DNA of 64,000 bases from Neckera pumila. Lineage: Eukaryota > Streptophyta > Bryopsida > Hypnales > Neckeraceae. Both the position numbers and the translations under genes were made by a program. Below the pieces are notes generated by a model. The model saw nothing but the letters and a program-made list of their open reading frames with translations. It was not told the DNA's origin and did no database searches. The stretch lies in contig OZ018409.1 of NCBI GenBank assembly GCA_963969595.1, forward strand, positions 22,600,975 through 22,664,974. The letters run 5' to 3'. Below are positions 1 to 11,199 of this stretch, piece after piece (positions within the stretch are counted from its first letter, which is position 1; every line of letters starts with the position of its first letter).

Positions 1-90
1 TTAAATGAATGAGAACTTAGTTAGATGAAACAATACCTTTATCATCTATTTATCATCTAAAATATGGATGTCGGAGCTCTTCAGGGTTAA
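1..90 (+). mobile_element. TTAA-2 element, right end only (cut by the window start)
   Basis: The segment ends ATATGGATGTCGGAGCTC..TCAGGGTTAA. It matches the right ends of the complete TTAA-2 copies at 60201-60429 and 38413-38639. The left part lies outside the window. Confidence 0.75.
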
Positions 91-1131
91 CAAGTTGAGC
101 CACCAGTGATGGGTTGCCAGTCTTCTTCACTCAAGCACCTGACCAGTCTGGCTTTGTATTTGTTTGGTGGGAGCAATCACAGCATGCATACTGAGAAACA
201 CCTGGAATTAATAAGTTATTGGTGCCCTCGTCCTTACTTTTGGTCATCATACCAATGTTTGAGGAGGATCGCGGGGTTGTTTGTTGTTAGTCGGTCGGTG
301 TCTTTTGGAAAAATCATCAGGAAAATCATAGGTTGGAGAGTTAAAATGGAGGTTCTAAAATTGGACAAAAAATTGGGAGGACCAGCAATCCGTTGGTGAG
401 AAAAAATAAAAAGGCTAATCAATATGTAGCTATCGTTTTCATGAAATTCTCAGAAATTAGTTTCAAATTTGAGGTTATTATTTGGGTTGCTAGAGGCGGG
501 GTTGTTCTTAAGTCAAAGAAGGAATCACTTTAGGGTTGGTCATTGAGGGGCTTGGAGTGCTTAGACATTGGGGGTGCAAGTATCACTTTGGGGATGGTTG
601 TATTGGCCAGCCCTTGTTCTATTATCTGTATTTGCACGATGTACATAATGAAACTGGAATTTATTTTTAAAATCAGCATGTCTATGAAAGAAAATAATTT
701 TAGACTTTGCAAATTTGAAGGAAAGTGGATAGTGTGAATTTGATATTGGAGGAAATGAACCGGGAGAATTTATTAAGGAGAAGATGCAATTGGTGCCCCT
801 GGAAACAAAAATGGCTTCTTCTACAAAAAGGAGGCTAATTACCAAGGCAGCTCCAATTGACACTTCTTGATGCTTGGATGTTAGAGCACAAAGAAATAAA
901 TCCATAAAGTCATGATTGGAATGACCACCAGGGTTGTTAGATGAATGTCATAAGATTTTACGATAAATACGGGCGTAATATAGTCTACACAATTCTCCAT
1001 TTCTAAATACATATTTTACCAAGTACTCTTGGGATTCCTCGATGAGTAGTTACACTCTTTATTTCTATATTGTTTTTGAAAGTCATTCTTTGGACACTTT
1101 TAGTCTTCTATGTCTAAATTGGGTTAACTTC
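91..1131. other. Unassigned sequence
   Basis: No gene or element boundary is recognised. Overlapping open frames on both strands between 106 and 905 (97 and 114 codons at most) show no motif. GC is slightly above the surroundings, so an old gene fragment is possible but unsupported. Confidence 0.4.
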
Positions 1132-2062
1132 TTAACCCCTAAAGTTGTGTTGTCCCCTTGGGGGACAAAATGGATTTTGGACAAGCTCCTATGGTCTCAA
1201 TATTTGTTGTAATTTTTTGATTTTTTTTGTGAAGATAGAGAATCACATTAGCTTTCCAGAAATGTAATTTTTTTTTCAATTGGTGCCTGGTAGTAAAAGT
1301 TATGGCAAAAAGAACCCAAATTTTAGTTCGGCGGGCAGAAAAAAACCCTCCAAAAAACTTTAAATTAAAGTTTTAATAAATTGGTTACATATAGATTTTG
1401 TTTTTGTCTACATGGGAAGCTTTAATTCTTTCCATTTGGATTTATTATGCAAAAGTTATGGACAATCTTATTTTTCAGGCGATTAGAGCATCTTTTTGAA
1501 AAAATAACTTGTAAGATTCATTTCTGAACTCAATTTTGGCAATTTAAAAAAAAAAAAGTTTCACACGGTTAAGATTTCTTGCTAGAACAATCTCACCATT
1601 GGAATTAGTATATTTCAACCCTATCTTAGAGCTATTAATGATTTCATTTTTCCTTCAATCTTGAACCTACTTCTACTTAACAAATTTTTAATGAGTGAAA
1701 ACTAAATGTTTTTGTTTTGAATATTTTATCCTAGATTCTCAACTCAATTCTTCATTATATAAAATGAGAAATTCAAAATCATAAGAGCAAAAATTTGAAG
1801 TTAAGAAGGTTCAAAACTGCAAAATGTAGTTGAATAAGGTTCAAGAAAACTTGATTCCTTCACTTTAAATGCAAATATCTTGCAATAGACATGGTCAAAA
1901 ATTCTAAAGTTTCTTCTACACATTCTTACACTAGTGCAGTACAAGATCCTATGGTTAAATATGTAAATAATACATTTTAAATATTTTTTTGCTCTTTGCT
2001 ATAGAAATGGTAGTTTTGAGTGTTTTTTGATGGAAAATGGACCTTGGGACTGTAAGGGTTAA
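1132..2062 (-). mobile_element. TTAA-1 element
   Basis: It begins TTAACCCCTAAAGTTGTG followed by the subterminal palindrome GTCCCCTTGGGGGAC. It ends GGACCTTGGGACTGTAAGGGTTAA. It contains the family core blocks on the minus strand (AAGTAGAAGTAGGT and CCAATGGTGAGATTGTTCTAGC in slightly mutated form). About 930 bp, no transposase frame. Confidence 0.8.
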
Positions 2063-2794
2063 GAACAAAACATTCAAATTCTAACCAATGGATGAACACA
2101 AATATGTCCTAAGCTCACAAATTTGTGGTTTTTTTCATCCATCTAAATGTTTGTAGATTTTTGTATTAATTCTTACATTAATACAATATAGATTTTCAAA
2201 AACTCTTTTGCAAGTATTCTATATTTCAAAGGATACAAGTGCATTTGACCTCAAAAAAGTATGCAAAAACAATTTTGGATAAATTACAAATACTCAATAG
2301 AATTAATTGTAAAGTCACCTAAAATTCCCGTGAATCTAATACTTCTTTCAATGCTAGTATATTGTAGTTTGGTATTGAGAGTCTATATCACTTTCCTAAA
2401 TATAAATCATATCAAAATATGGATTGCAATATTAATAATGTTGTATATTATAATATATATACATATGAAAAAAAACTTCAAATGATTTTGAAGCTTATTT
2501 TTGTATTTACTTCACTTATTCTTAGCTTTACCTTCAAATATTCATGATAATTTAAATTTCAAAGAATACAAATTATAATATTTGTCTTATAGAAGACATG
2601 TCATTCCATCTTAATTTTTTATTTATTTATTTATGCATGTGTAAATCCTATAAAGACACTATGGCCGTTCATATTATCAAACGTCAAACTTCAAAATCCT
2701 TCATTACGTATGTTCTATTTTTATTGGTTACATTTCTTAGCTAAGCTAGGTTAATTATTCACAAGAATTTGAAGAAAGGGGTGATTGAATTGGA
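2063..2794. other. Unassigned AT-rich sequence
   Basis: No element ends or gene are seen. A 74-codon plus-strand frame at 2261-2485 is hydrophobic because of its AT-rich codons (Ile, Leu, Tyr, Lys). A short (ATTT)n tract lies near 2613-2635. Confidence 0.4.
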
Positions 2795-4159
2795 TTAACC
2801 CCTAAAGTTCTATGACTATGTTCTCACCAAAAAAGCTCAAAAACTGCCATTTTGAATACAAGTACCCAATTTTTGAAAAATCACTTTTTTTGACACATAT
2901 AACCGTAAGATCTTGTAGTATGCTGACTTGAGAACATGTGGTAAAAAATGCAGAGATTTCCACCACGTGGATTGCAAGATATAAGCGTTCAAATTCACTA
3001 AAACCATTTTTTTGGCCCTGCTAAAAATAGGACAGCAGCACTTCACAAGCTCATATTTTGATGAAAAAATGGCCAAAATGATGGTGCTTCTTTAGTTTCT
3101 TTTTCCTAGACAAGTTGTCTACATGCTTGAAAATTTACACTTCATTTGGAATTGTACAACATATAGGAAAAAAATTAGTAAGTAGATTGTAGTAGAGAAT
3201 GCATTAGAGGAAATTTCAGGCCTCCGGAGGACTGCCTTATAGCCCTCCGAGGTACCCTGAAATTTGCTTTTATTTTGCAAAAAAACTTGTTTTTCCCCTA
3301 TTTCCGCCTTGCTGAAACTGCAGCAGCAGTGGCACAGGAATTGAAAATTCCAAATAAAAAATTATTAAAAAAAAAAAAAAGATTTTTTTTTAATCTTAAG
3401 AGAATATTAAAAAAAACTTAAAAATAAAAATAAAATTTAATCTTAAGAGAATATTAAAAAAAAAAATTTTAAAAAAAACTTAAATTTTTTTTTTGCCAAA
3501 ATTGATTGCTCTGGCGAGCAGTCAGAGACTCTAACTGCTCACCAAGAGCAGTTTGGAAGTTGACAGGCCATACAAACAATAGCATGGCATGTCAACTTCC
3601 AACGGCCCTGAAATGGGCTGAAATTTTCTGTAATGATTCAAAACACTAAATTGTTACGAATTTAATTATGGAATTGAAAAATGCTAATCCCAATGGTAGC
3701 AATGTTGTAATTAATAATCTACATCCTAGGATTTTATTTTTTTCATAAATATTGAAAACTGAGTAAATAAAGGACTTCAAACTTTATTTTAGATTAGAAA
3801 TCCATAATTGCCCACAAATTTAAAATCTTCATAACTTTTGACTCATTGATCAAAATGGGATGATTCAAGGCTTTTACCTATATATAACTCTAGAAAACGA
3901 ATTTCAAATTTTAGTTTTCAAAAATAGTGATTTTTTTTAATCTGCCCGAATTGCCTAGCTACAAAAAAAAAGTAATATATTAGGCCATAACTTTTGACTC
4001 GTATTTCCGAATGTTATGAAATTTGGTGCATATAAAAGATATTCCTTGCCTTCACCTTCTATTAAAATTTCAGCCAAAAATATGGAAATCTCTAGTTGTA
4101 CATACTTGCCCAAAAATTTTATACGGACAAAAAACGCATGTTAGTCTTTTTGGGGTTAA
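2795..4159 (+). mobile_element. TTAA-1 element, diverged subtype, with a nested CATTAG element
   Basis: Left end TTAACCCCTAAAG with CTCAAAAACTGCC inside it. Right end CTTTTTGGGGTTAA. The interior resembles the degraded copy at 16071-17020 more than the common type. A 434-bp CATTAG element (3202-3635) interrupts it. The interrupted target GAGAATG/ATTCAAA is intact in the 16071 copy near 16475. Confidence 0.75.
3202..3635. mobile_element. CATTAG-family element nested in a TTAA-1 copy
   Basis: Terminal inverted repeats: CATTAGAGGAAATTTCAG at the left and CTGAAATTTTCTGTAATG at the right. Inside are poly(A)/poly(T)-rich tracts and a short inverted repeat around 3525-3550 (CTGGCGAGCAGTC and related). 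Compared with the uninterrupted homologue, no target duplication longer than 0-1 base is visible. Confidence 0.75.
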
Positions 4160-4432
4160 AGAAAGATAATAAATTAAGATTTCTTACACTTAAATTATAA
4201 AGATTGAGAATTGAATGAAACTTTACAAATAATTGAAACAATCATTACTTATTTGATGAGTTTCATGCAAAAATTGTCCACCAATTGCAAATTGCAAACT
4301 CCGTGCAGATTTTGAAACTGGATACAAAGTTTTGAATCTCATACCCTCATCATAGTATTGTGTTAGCACTATTTCATATAATATGTCTCTAATATGTGTT
4401 GCACTCCTTCAATCATTGTATTTTTTTCCCAA

Positions 4433-4708
4433 TAAGGTGGGTACACCCAAATGCGCTACTGACCTTAAACCGCCATCTATACTCTCTGTACATCTCCAAA
4501 ATCAGTTTTGTACATATGTGGAAGAAACACTTTTAGAACCAAACTTTGTTCCTTAATAACTTTTGCATACAGTATCCAAATGCTACTTTCTTTGGTGCGT
4601 TGGAACCTCCTTTCACTTGCCAATAAGACTGTATGAAAATCTGACCAGCCTAGTAACAGTAACTAGGCACAGTACCAATTTGTGGCGGTTTTGGGTGTAC
4701 CCACCTTA
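4433..4708. mobile_element. AGGTGGGTA-family MITE, complete
   Basis: Inverted repeats AGGTGGGTACACCCAAA at the left and TTTGGGTGTACCCACCT at the right, flanked by TA on both sides. 276 bp, no coding capacity. TA flanks are typical of Tc1/mariner/Stowaway-like elements. The same family lies at 6213-6804, 35587 onward, 54373-54560 and 63938 onward. Confidence 0.8.
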
Positions 4709-4944
4709 CCTGTGCTCTGATTTTTCTTCACATTGACCAACGAAATATCTAAAAACATGCACTGCATGGAATTGAGAGTTTTAATCTTTTTCAGAGGTTA
4801 ATGGACAACTGAAAGGAACAATCCATTATCACATCCAACTTTATTGATAAATGTTAAGAAAAAAAAAGGAACATTATTGATAAATCATTGATACACATCT
4901 TCCAAGATTTGAAGTATTCAACATCCAAATGCTGCTTGTGTAAC

Positions 4945-6177
4945 TTAACCCCTAAAGGCCCAAGGTCTTTTTTTTGCCAAAAAACACTCAAAATTGTCAT
5001 TTTTATAGCAAAGAGTGAAAAAAAATTTAAACTATTTTTTTTTCACATCTAACCGTAAGATCTTACACCTAACTAGTATGAGAATGTGTGGAAAAAATTT
5101 CAGAATTTTTGACCGCACAAATAGCAAGATATCTGCGTTTAAAGTGAAAAAAACAAGTTTTTAGCACATTGCGGGACTAGATTTTATGACTTTGAACATT
5201 TTTAACTTAAATGTTTTACACTACAGAGTTTTGAGCTTTCAATATTTATAGTGGAGAATTGAGTTGAGAGTATGGGGAAAACAAAAAATTCAAAAACCCT
5301 TAATTTTTATTATTAAAGAATTGTTAAGTAGAAGTAGGTATGAGATAGAAGGAAAAGCTAAAATATTCATATATTTTAGATAGTTAAAAAGCATTGATCC
5401 CAATGGTGAGATTGTTCTAGCAAGTAAACTACACCATGCAAAACAATTTTTTTTGAAAAACTTGATAAATCGCATTCAGAAATGTATCCTACAAGTTATT
5501 TTTTTCAAAAAGATGCTCTAACTACCGGGGGACAAATGCGTTTTTGGGCAAGTACCTAGGGATTGAAATTTTTTCTTGATTTTTTGAAACTTTTTTGGGA
5601 AGTAGAAAAACTGATAAGCTTTGTAGGTATATAATTTTTTTCACAATCGGTGCCTGGGAACAAAATTTATGACCAAATAAGCTCAAAACAGGGGACAATG
5701 GGTAGCAAAAAAAATTTGAAGTTTTTTTTCTTTTCTTAAAGTATTTTTTCTCTCATAGATTATATTTTTGTTTATCCAAAAAGCTCTAATTCATTTCATT
5801 TGGATTTGTTATGAAAAAATTATGGACATTCTTGTTTTTTGGGCAGTTAGAGCATCTTTTTGAAAAAAATAACCTGTTGGATTCATTTCTGAATGCAATT
5901 TTTCAAGTTTTTCAAAATTTCTTTTTTGCATGGTTTAGTTTATTTGCTAGAACAATCTGACCATTGGGATTAGTGCATTTTAATTCAACCTAAAATATAT
6001 GAATATTTTAGATTTTCCTTCTATCTTGTACCTACTTCTACTTAACAGTTTTATCAATAATGAAAATTAAGTTTATATGTGCAAAAGAAACATTTTTAGT
6101 TTCTCTCTCTTTTCTAAAAGAATGACAACTTTGGGTGTTTTTTGGCAGAAAATAGGCCTTGGGCCTTTAGGGGTTAA
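4945..6177. mobile_element. Head-to-head chimeric TTAA-1 element (foldback)
   Basis: Both ends are the family's left end: TTAACCCCTAAAGGCCCAAGG at 4945 and its inverted copy ending at 6177. A plus-oriented half runs to about 5525. From about 5526 (GGGGGACAAATGCG) a minus-oriented copy continues without its own TTAA terminus. The outer parts are complementary over about 330 bp, so the unit can fold into a long hairpin. Confidence 0.7.
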
Positions 6178-6212
6178 GACAGGGCAATAAAAGATCAAAA
6201 TCATGTGGAGTT

Positions 6213-6804
6213 TAAGGTGGGTACTTCTAAACTTCCATTTTTGCTATTGTGCCTAGCTATTGTTGGTCAAGCTCTCATATTTTCTTGTTGGCAAGAGAAA
6301 CAAGGTTCCAACGCATCAAAGAATATAACATTTGGCATTAGAGAGAATTCGGGCCCTCTAGAGGGCCGTGAGTTCTTATGAATTTTCCACAAGTTTTGAA
6401 TAGTCCCTGACTGCTGAAATTTTGCCACTGCAGCAGGGTGACATGGCCAAACTTTGACCACATCAGATTTTCCAAATTTTTTTATTTTTATTTTTATTTT
6501 TGTTTTTTATTTTTATTTTTTATTTTTTTAAAATATACTTTTCGGACAACCCATACACTGTTTAAGCATGGAGATAGATTGGAGAATGGGCCTGAAAAGG
6601 CCTTTCCCTGGCCCCAAATCTCTTCTAATGGATATCATGTACAAAAGTTATGAAGGGTCAAGGTTTTCTTTGGTAGATTGATGCTCTAAAATCGTTTGTT
6701 CAATATACGTACATATTGATTTTGGAGATGTACATAAAATATGTACATAGATGTACTTGATGATAGTGGTTTTAGGGAAGGTGTGATTTTGGGTTTACCC
6801 ATAT
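6213..6804. mobile_element. AGGTGGGTA-family element interrupted by a CATTAG element
   Basis: Left end TAAGGTGGGTACTTC at 6213 and right end TTTTGGGTTTACCCAT near 6804. The interior shares GCAAAAGTTATGAAGGGTC and the gapped block TTTTGGAGATGTACA with other family copies. A CATTAG element sits at 6336-6630. Confidence 0.65.
6336..6630. mobile_element. CATTAG-family element, nested
   Basis: It starts CATTAGAGAGAATTCGGGCCCTC with an AGGGCCGTGAG block and ends ATCTCTTCTAATG. The host sequence on the two sides (ACATTTGG / GATATCATGTACAAAAG) reads through in the related copy at 4433-4708. The insertion is therefore clean, with at most one base duplicated. Confidence 0.65.
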
Positions 6805-7633
6805 TGGTTTCCTCTCATAATAAGGGCCTCAAATATAAGCATGAGTCTTTTTGGAAAATTACTTGGAACTTGTAAAGTTGGTAATTGTAAAGTGTGTGAA
6901 ATGAAGGACCAGGAGTCTGAGTTTGAGAAAACACAAGATGAAACTCCTTGAAGTACTAAAATTGGGGTCCAATGGAATTTGGTGTTGTATTTATATTGTA
7001 CTATTATTAATTAGAAAACTTTACTATGAATTTTAATGTCTAAGATAAGTTAGGTAGGAAGAATATTTAACAACACCTCATATTTAATGACATCTAAAAA
7101 AAAGGTGAGTTTGCAAGGCCAAAGATCCAATTTCCACAAAGTGCTTTTTCAAACTCGATAAAGTAGGAGGTTCACAAAGAGCACCTTTAAGAATTCTCAG
7201 AAGCTAAATTCCTTGAAATCTTTTTCAATAGATTTTTATGAAAAGAAAATGGAATTGGCATCTAATCAAATTGTTTCATATTTTTTGTATTTTTGTGGAA
7301 TTAGTTACAAATTTGCGTAGTTGAAATGTAATAGTCACTATAAGCGTCCACCTCCTATGAAATGTACATTTTTGGTACATTACTAATGCATTAATGAAAG
7401 AAAAATGTACCTTTGTTGTGGAGGATGCTATTAAAGTATAATCAATTTTAGAACCTCTTACTTTATAAGTTTTGAAAATCAACCAATGGAAGGATTCTTG
7501 GAGGCAACCAGTGAGAATTGAAGCATTTTGTATTTCAAGGATGTTCAATCAAACTTGTGAATGTTCTTACATCTATATTCTCGATGGTGCCAATGTTAAG
7601 CCAATTTGGATGAGTCCTCTAATTTGTGGTTGC
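6805..7633. other. Unassigned sequence
   Basis: No element boundary or gene is recognised. Open frames of 81-90 codons near 7276-7717 are on opposite strands and lack motifs. Confidence 0.4.
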
Positions 7634-8523
7634 TTAACCCCTAAAGGACCAAGGCCCTATTTCTGCAAAACAACACTTAAAGTTGCCATTTCTATAGCAA
7701 AAAGTAAAAAAAATTGAAAAATGTTTTTTTTCCACATCTAACCATATGATATTACACCTAACTAATACAAGAGTGTGTGGAAAAAATTTCAGAATTTTTG
7801 ACCGCACAAATTGCAAGATATTTGCGTTTAAAGTGAAAAAAACAAGTTTTTCAGCACATTGTGGGATAGGATTTTTTTACTTTGAACATTTTTAACTTAA
7901 ATTTTTTGTACTACAGAGTTTTGAGCTTTAAATTTTTATAGTGGATAATTGAGTTGAGAGTCTAGGAAAAATAAATAAATCCAAAAAAACTTAATTTTCA
8001 TTCTTTAAAAAATTGTTAAGTAGAAGTAGGTACGAGAAATGCACTAATCCCAATGGTGAGATTGTTCTACCAAGTAATATAAACCATATAAAAATAAAAA
8101 AAAATAAAAAATTTGAAAAAGTGCATTCAAAAATGCATCCTAGAAGTTATTTTTTTCATGAAGATGCTCTAACTATCCGAAAAACAAGAATGTCCATAAC
8201 TTTCTCATAACAAATCCAAATGAAATGAATCAAAGCTTTCCAAATAGACAAAAATATAATCTATAAGAAAAAAAACAAGAAAAAAAAAAAATTTCAAATT
8301 TTTGTCCATTTTTTTTGCTGCCCACCGTTACCTGTTTTGAGCTTATTTGGTCATAACTTTTCTTCCCGGGCACTGATTGTGAAAAAAAATATATTCTCAC
8401 AAAGCGTATTAGTTTTTCTATCTTCATAAAATGTTTCAAAAAATCACGACAAAATTTCAGCTTGTAGGTACCTGCCCGAAAATGCATTTGTCCTTGAAGG
8501 AACAACGTTCCTTTAGGGGTTAA
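7634..8523 (+). mobile_element. TTAA-1 element, complete
   Basis: Left end TTAACCCCTAAAGGACCAAGG and right end CGTTCCTTTAGGGGTTAA. Core blocks: GTTAAGTAGAAGTAGGTACG, CCCAATGGTGAGATTGTTCT, AAGATGCTCTAAC, and GTACCTGCCCGAAAATGC near the right end. 890 bp. The long minus-strand frame at 8230-8622 runs across the end and is not a transposase. Confidence 0.85.
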
Positions 8524-8547
8524 GATCCTACCAACAAGGCAAACTTG

Positions 8548-8832
8548 CACTAGGAAAAATTTTAGCCCTCTAGAAGGCCGTGAGTTTGGCACCTGCCCGG
8601 TGCAATTATAGGAAAAAATCAATGTAAAAAATTATTTTTTAATATTTAAAAATTGGGTGCTGACATGGCACTAGCAGTGCCACGTCAAATTTATATTTTC
8701 TTAATATTTTTTTTCAAAAAGAAATATTTTTCTAAGAAAAATTATTTTTTTATTCATTCTAAAATTGCACCAAAGGGGTCCTGTAAATAAATTCCTTAGC
8801 GGCTTTCTGGAGGGCTGAAATTTTTTCTAATG
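8548..8832. mobile_element. CATTAG-family MITE with CACTAG left end
   Basis: Starts CACTAGGAAAAATTTTAGCC and ends GGCTGAAATTTTTTCTAATG. It is flanked on both sides by TTG (8545-8547 and 8833-8835), a possible 3-bp target duplication. 285 bp, no coding capacity. Confidence 0.65.
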
Positions 8833-8835
8833 TTG

Positions 8836-9539
8836 AGTTGGCCCATTTTTCTAAAATCTAATTATATTGTTGGTCGTTTGGTATTTAATAAAAAGTTAGT
8901 AATAATGACGGTTTCATTTTAATTAATATAATATAATAAAAACAAAAAACCTTATATATATTTTTTAGAAATCTAATAAAATTAATGAATTGATCAATTA
9001 ATTTTAAATTACAAAACTTCAAAATTTCAATGAATAAATTTCAAGTTTCGAAATTTTTAGATTTCCAAATTTACAGATTGTAAAATTCAAAGATTTTGTA
9101 CCTTCAACATTTTAAAATGCCATAATTGTAATTTATAGGTTGATTATAATTGTTAGCAAAGTGAGTAATGGAGCCCTAATGTAGTAATAACAATAACCTC
9201 TCTATCTTTGCAAAACATTCTATTTTTATGGTGTTATGATATTTGCAATGATGTTTAGTATTATTGGTAGCTTTGTCATTAAAGTATTCAATAGAAAAAA
9301 CTTTAATATATCATTTTAAAATAAAAACTATATTATACATATAGAATTAAAGAATATGATATACTATTTGCTTCCATTTGGCAACTAGATATGAATGAAA
9401 AATATTATATTTATTTTTCAGAGATGGAATCATATGTCTACTACAAGTCATAAAATTTTCAAATATTTTGGCGAAAACTGAAATTACTATGACTTTTTTA
9501 AGAAACAAATAAAAAAATTGATATCAAATGTAAAATATA
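8836..9539. other. Unassigned AT-rich sequence
   Basis: Very AT-rich sequence with many short poly(A) and poly(T) runs. No inverted repeats, element ends or long frames are seen. Confidence 0.4.
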
Positions 9540-10224
9540 CTCAAAAAATTTGAAATGTTCATCATAGATGTATATTATAGTGCACAATAATTTTTTTATA
9601 TGGTGAATAATTGAGTTGAAAATCTAGAAAAAAAATTCCAAAAAAGTACACTTGATTTTTATTCTTTAAAAATTTGTTAAGTAGAAGTAGGTCCAAAATT
9701 GAAAAAAAAACTAAATCATCAATAGCTCTAAGATGGGATTAAAACACTATAATCCCAATGGTGAGATTGTTTTAGCAAGCAAACTTAGCCTTGCCAAACA
9801 ATTTTTTTTGAAAAACTGTGAAAATTGCATTCAGAAATGAGTCCTCTAAGTTATTTTTTCAAGAAGATGCTTTAATTGCCCAAAAAATAAGATTGTCCAT
9901 AACTTTCACATAACAAATCCAAACGGGATGAATCAAAGCTTCTTATTTAGATAAAAACACAATCTATAAGAAAATAATCCTTAAAAAAATTTTAAAAATT
10001 TTAATGTGAGAAGATTTCTGCCCATCGCACCAAAAAAAGGACCTTTTGTGTCATAACTTTTGCTCCTGAGCACCAATTGAAATAAAAATTATATTTCCAC
10101 AAAGCTAATGTATTCTTCTATCTTCGCAAAAAGTTTCAAAAAATAATGATGAATATTGAAGCCGTAATAGCTTGCCCAAAATCCATTTTGTTCCCCGCGG
10201 GGACAATGGGACTTTAGGGGTTAA
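9540..10224 (+). mobile_element. TTAA-1 element, left end lost
   Basis: Core blocks GTTAAGTAGAAGTAGGTCC and CCCAATGGTGAGATTGTTTT are present. The right end carries TTCCCCGCGGGGACAA and then GGGACTTTAGGGGTTAA at 10221-10224. The left boundary is approximate. Confidence 0.65.
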
Positions 10225-10552
10225 AGTGACATGGTAACTTTGGTTTATACCATGCTAAATTCAAAGTCTACAGTGCAAGTTATTTTTACAAATGGCGGTC
10301 AAAGTCATCTAAAATTGCAAGTCAATGTTCAAAAAATCAAAATTTTCCAACTTTCAATGCTTATATTTTCTAATCTGTACGGTCAAACTTTATGAAATTT
10401 TTACCACATGATCTAAGGTAATTTGAATGCAAGATCCTATGGTTAGATTCTAAAAAAAGTTATTTTTTCTCCTCTCTTAGATGAACGCAACAGAACTGGC
10501 AGTTTTGAGTCAGTTTTGACAAAAAAAAGGCTTGGGACTTTAGGGGTAAAAA
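10221..10552 (-). mobile_element. TTAA-1 fragment
   Basis: Minus-oriented left half of the family (GATCCTATGGTTAGATTC, AACTGGCAGTTTTGAG) ending GGCTTGGGACTTTAGGGGTAAAA, a mutated terminus. It abuts the right end of the preceding element at the TTAA. Confidence 0.6.
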
Positions 10553-10950
10553 TTAGAAAATCAACTAACCATGATTATTGATTCAAAATTCATATTGCTA
10601 TAAAATTTTGAAATTAAGATTTTTTTGAAATTTTCATTTGGAGTAGAAACTGCACTAAATACACTTCTTTGCATTACTTGAATTCAAGTTTAAAAAATAT
10701 CAATTTTTGTGCCTAAATTTCACATCAAGAGTGTATAAAAGAAATGGCAAAAATATACTACAAAGGTGATCCGTGGATTAAGCATCTTCTTCTTTAGAAA
10801 AGTTGATAGTACCATAATGAGGGAATTTGCAATACTATTCATTGAAAATGTACTCAAGCAACTTTAAAAAAAATATTAGATGAAATAATATTTTTTTTCC
10901 ATCCTACAATCTCAGGTGAAATCATCCATCGGACGAATAGTATCCGTGGC

Positions 10951-10966
10951 ATCTTTCTAGGGTTAA
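10951..10966 (-). mobile_element. piggyBac-like terminal inverted repeat (single end)
   Basis: On the minus strand this reads TTAACCCTAGAAAGAT followed by GCCACGGATAC. It matches the first 12 bases of the classical piggyBac repeat after the TTAA (CCCTAGAAAGATA, from memory). The element would lie at lower coordinates, but I could not find its other end between 10550 and 10950. About 180 bp downstream, ACCCTTAAAGG followed by the palindrome ACGGTC-TAAT-GACCGT (11139-11167) looks like another related terminus. Confidence 0.45.
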
Positions 10967-11199
10967 ATACAAAACACACAAGTCAACTTCATAAGTTCAT
11001 TGTCACAACAATGTATCTAAGTGCTTTGCATTTTCAAAAACTCTCAATATATATGATAAAAAATGGTACAAATTAATGGTTCATAAAATTTGCAATGCAA
11101 CTTGAATCTACAAAAATGTCCATTATGTCTTTACTTCTACCCTTAAAGGACGGTCTAATGACCGTGGAAATCATCCCTTTTGACATTATATGCATTGTT

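Noticed and set aside
2261..2485. 74-codon frame with membrane-like hydrophobic composition
   Set aside because: The hydrophobicity follows from AT-rich codons. There is no motif, no splice or promoter context, and it lies between repeats.
8230..8622. 130-codon minus-strand frame, the longest in the window
   Set aside because: It runs across the end of a TTAA-1 element into a neighbouring MITE and is mostly poly(A/T)-coded Phe and Lys. Other copies of the element do not keep the frame.
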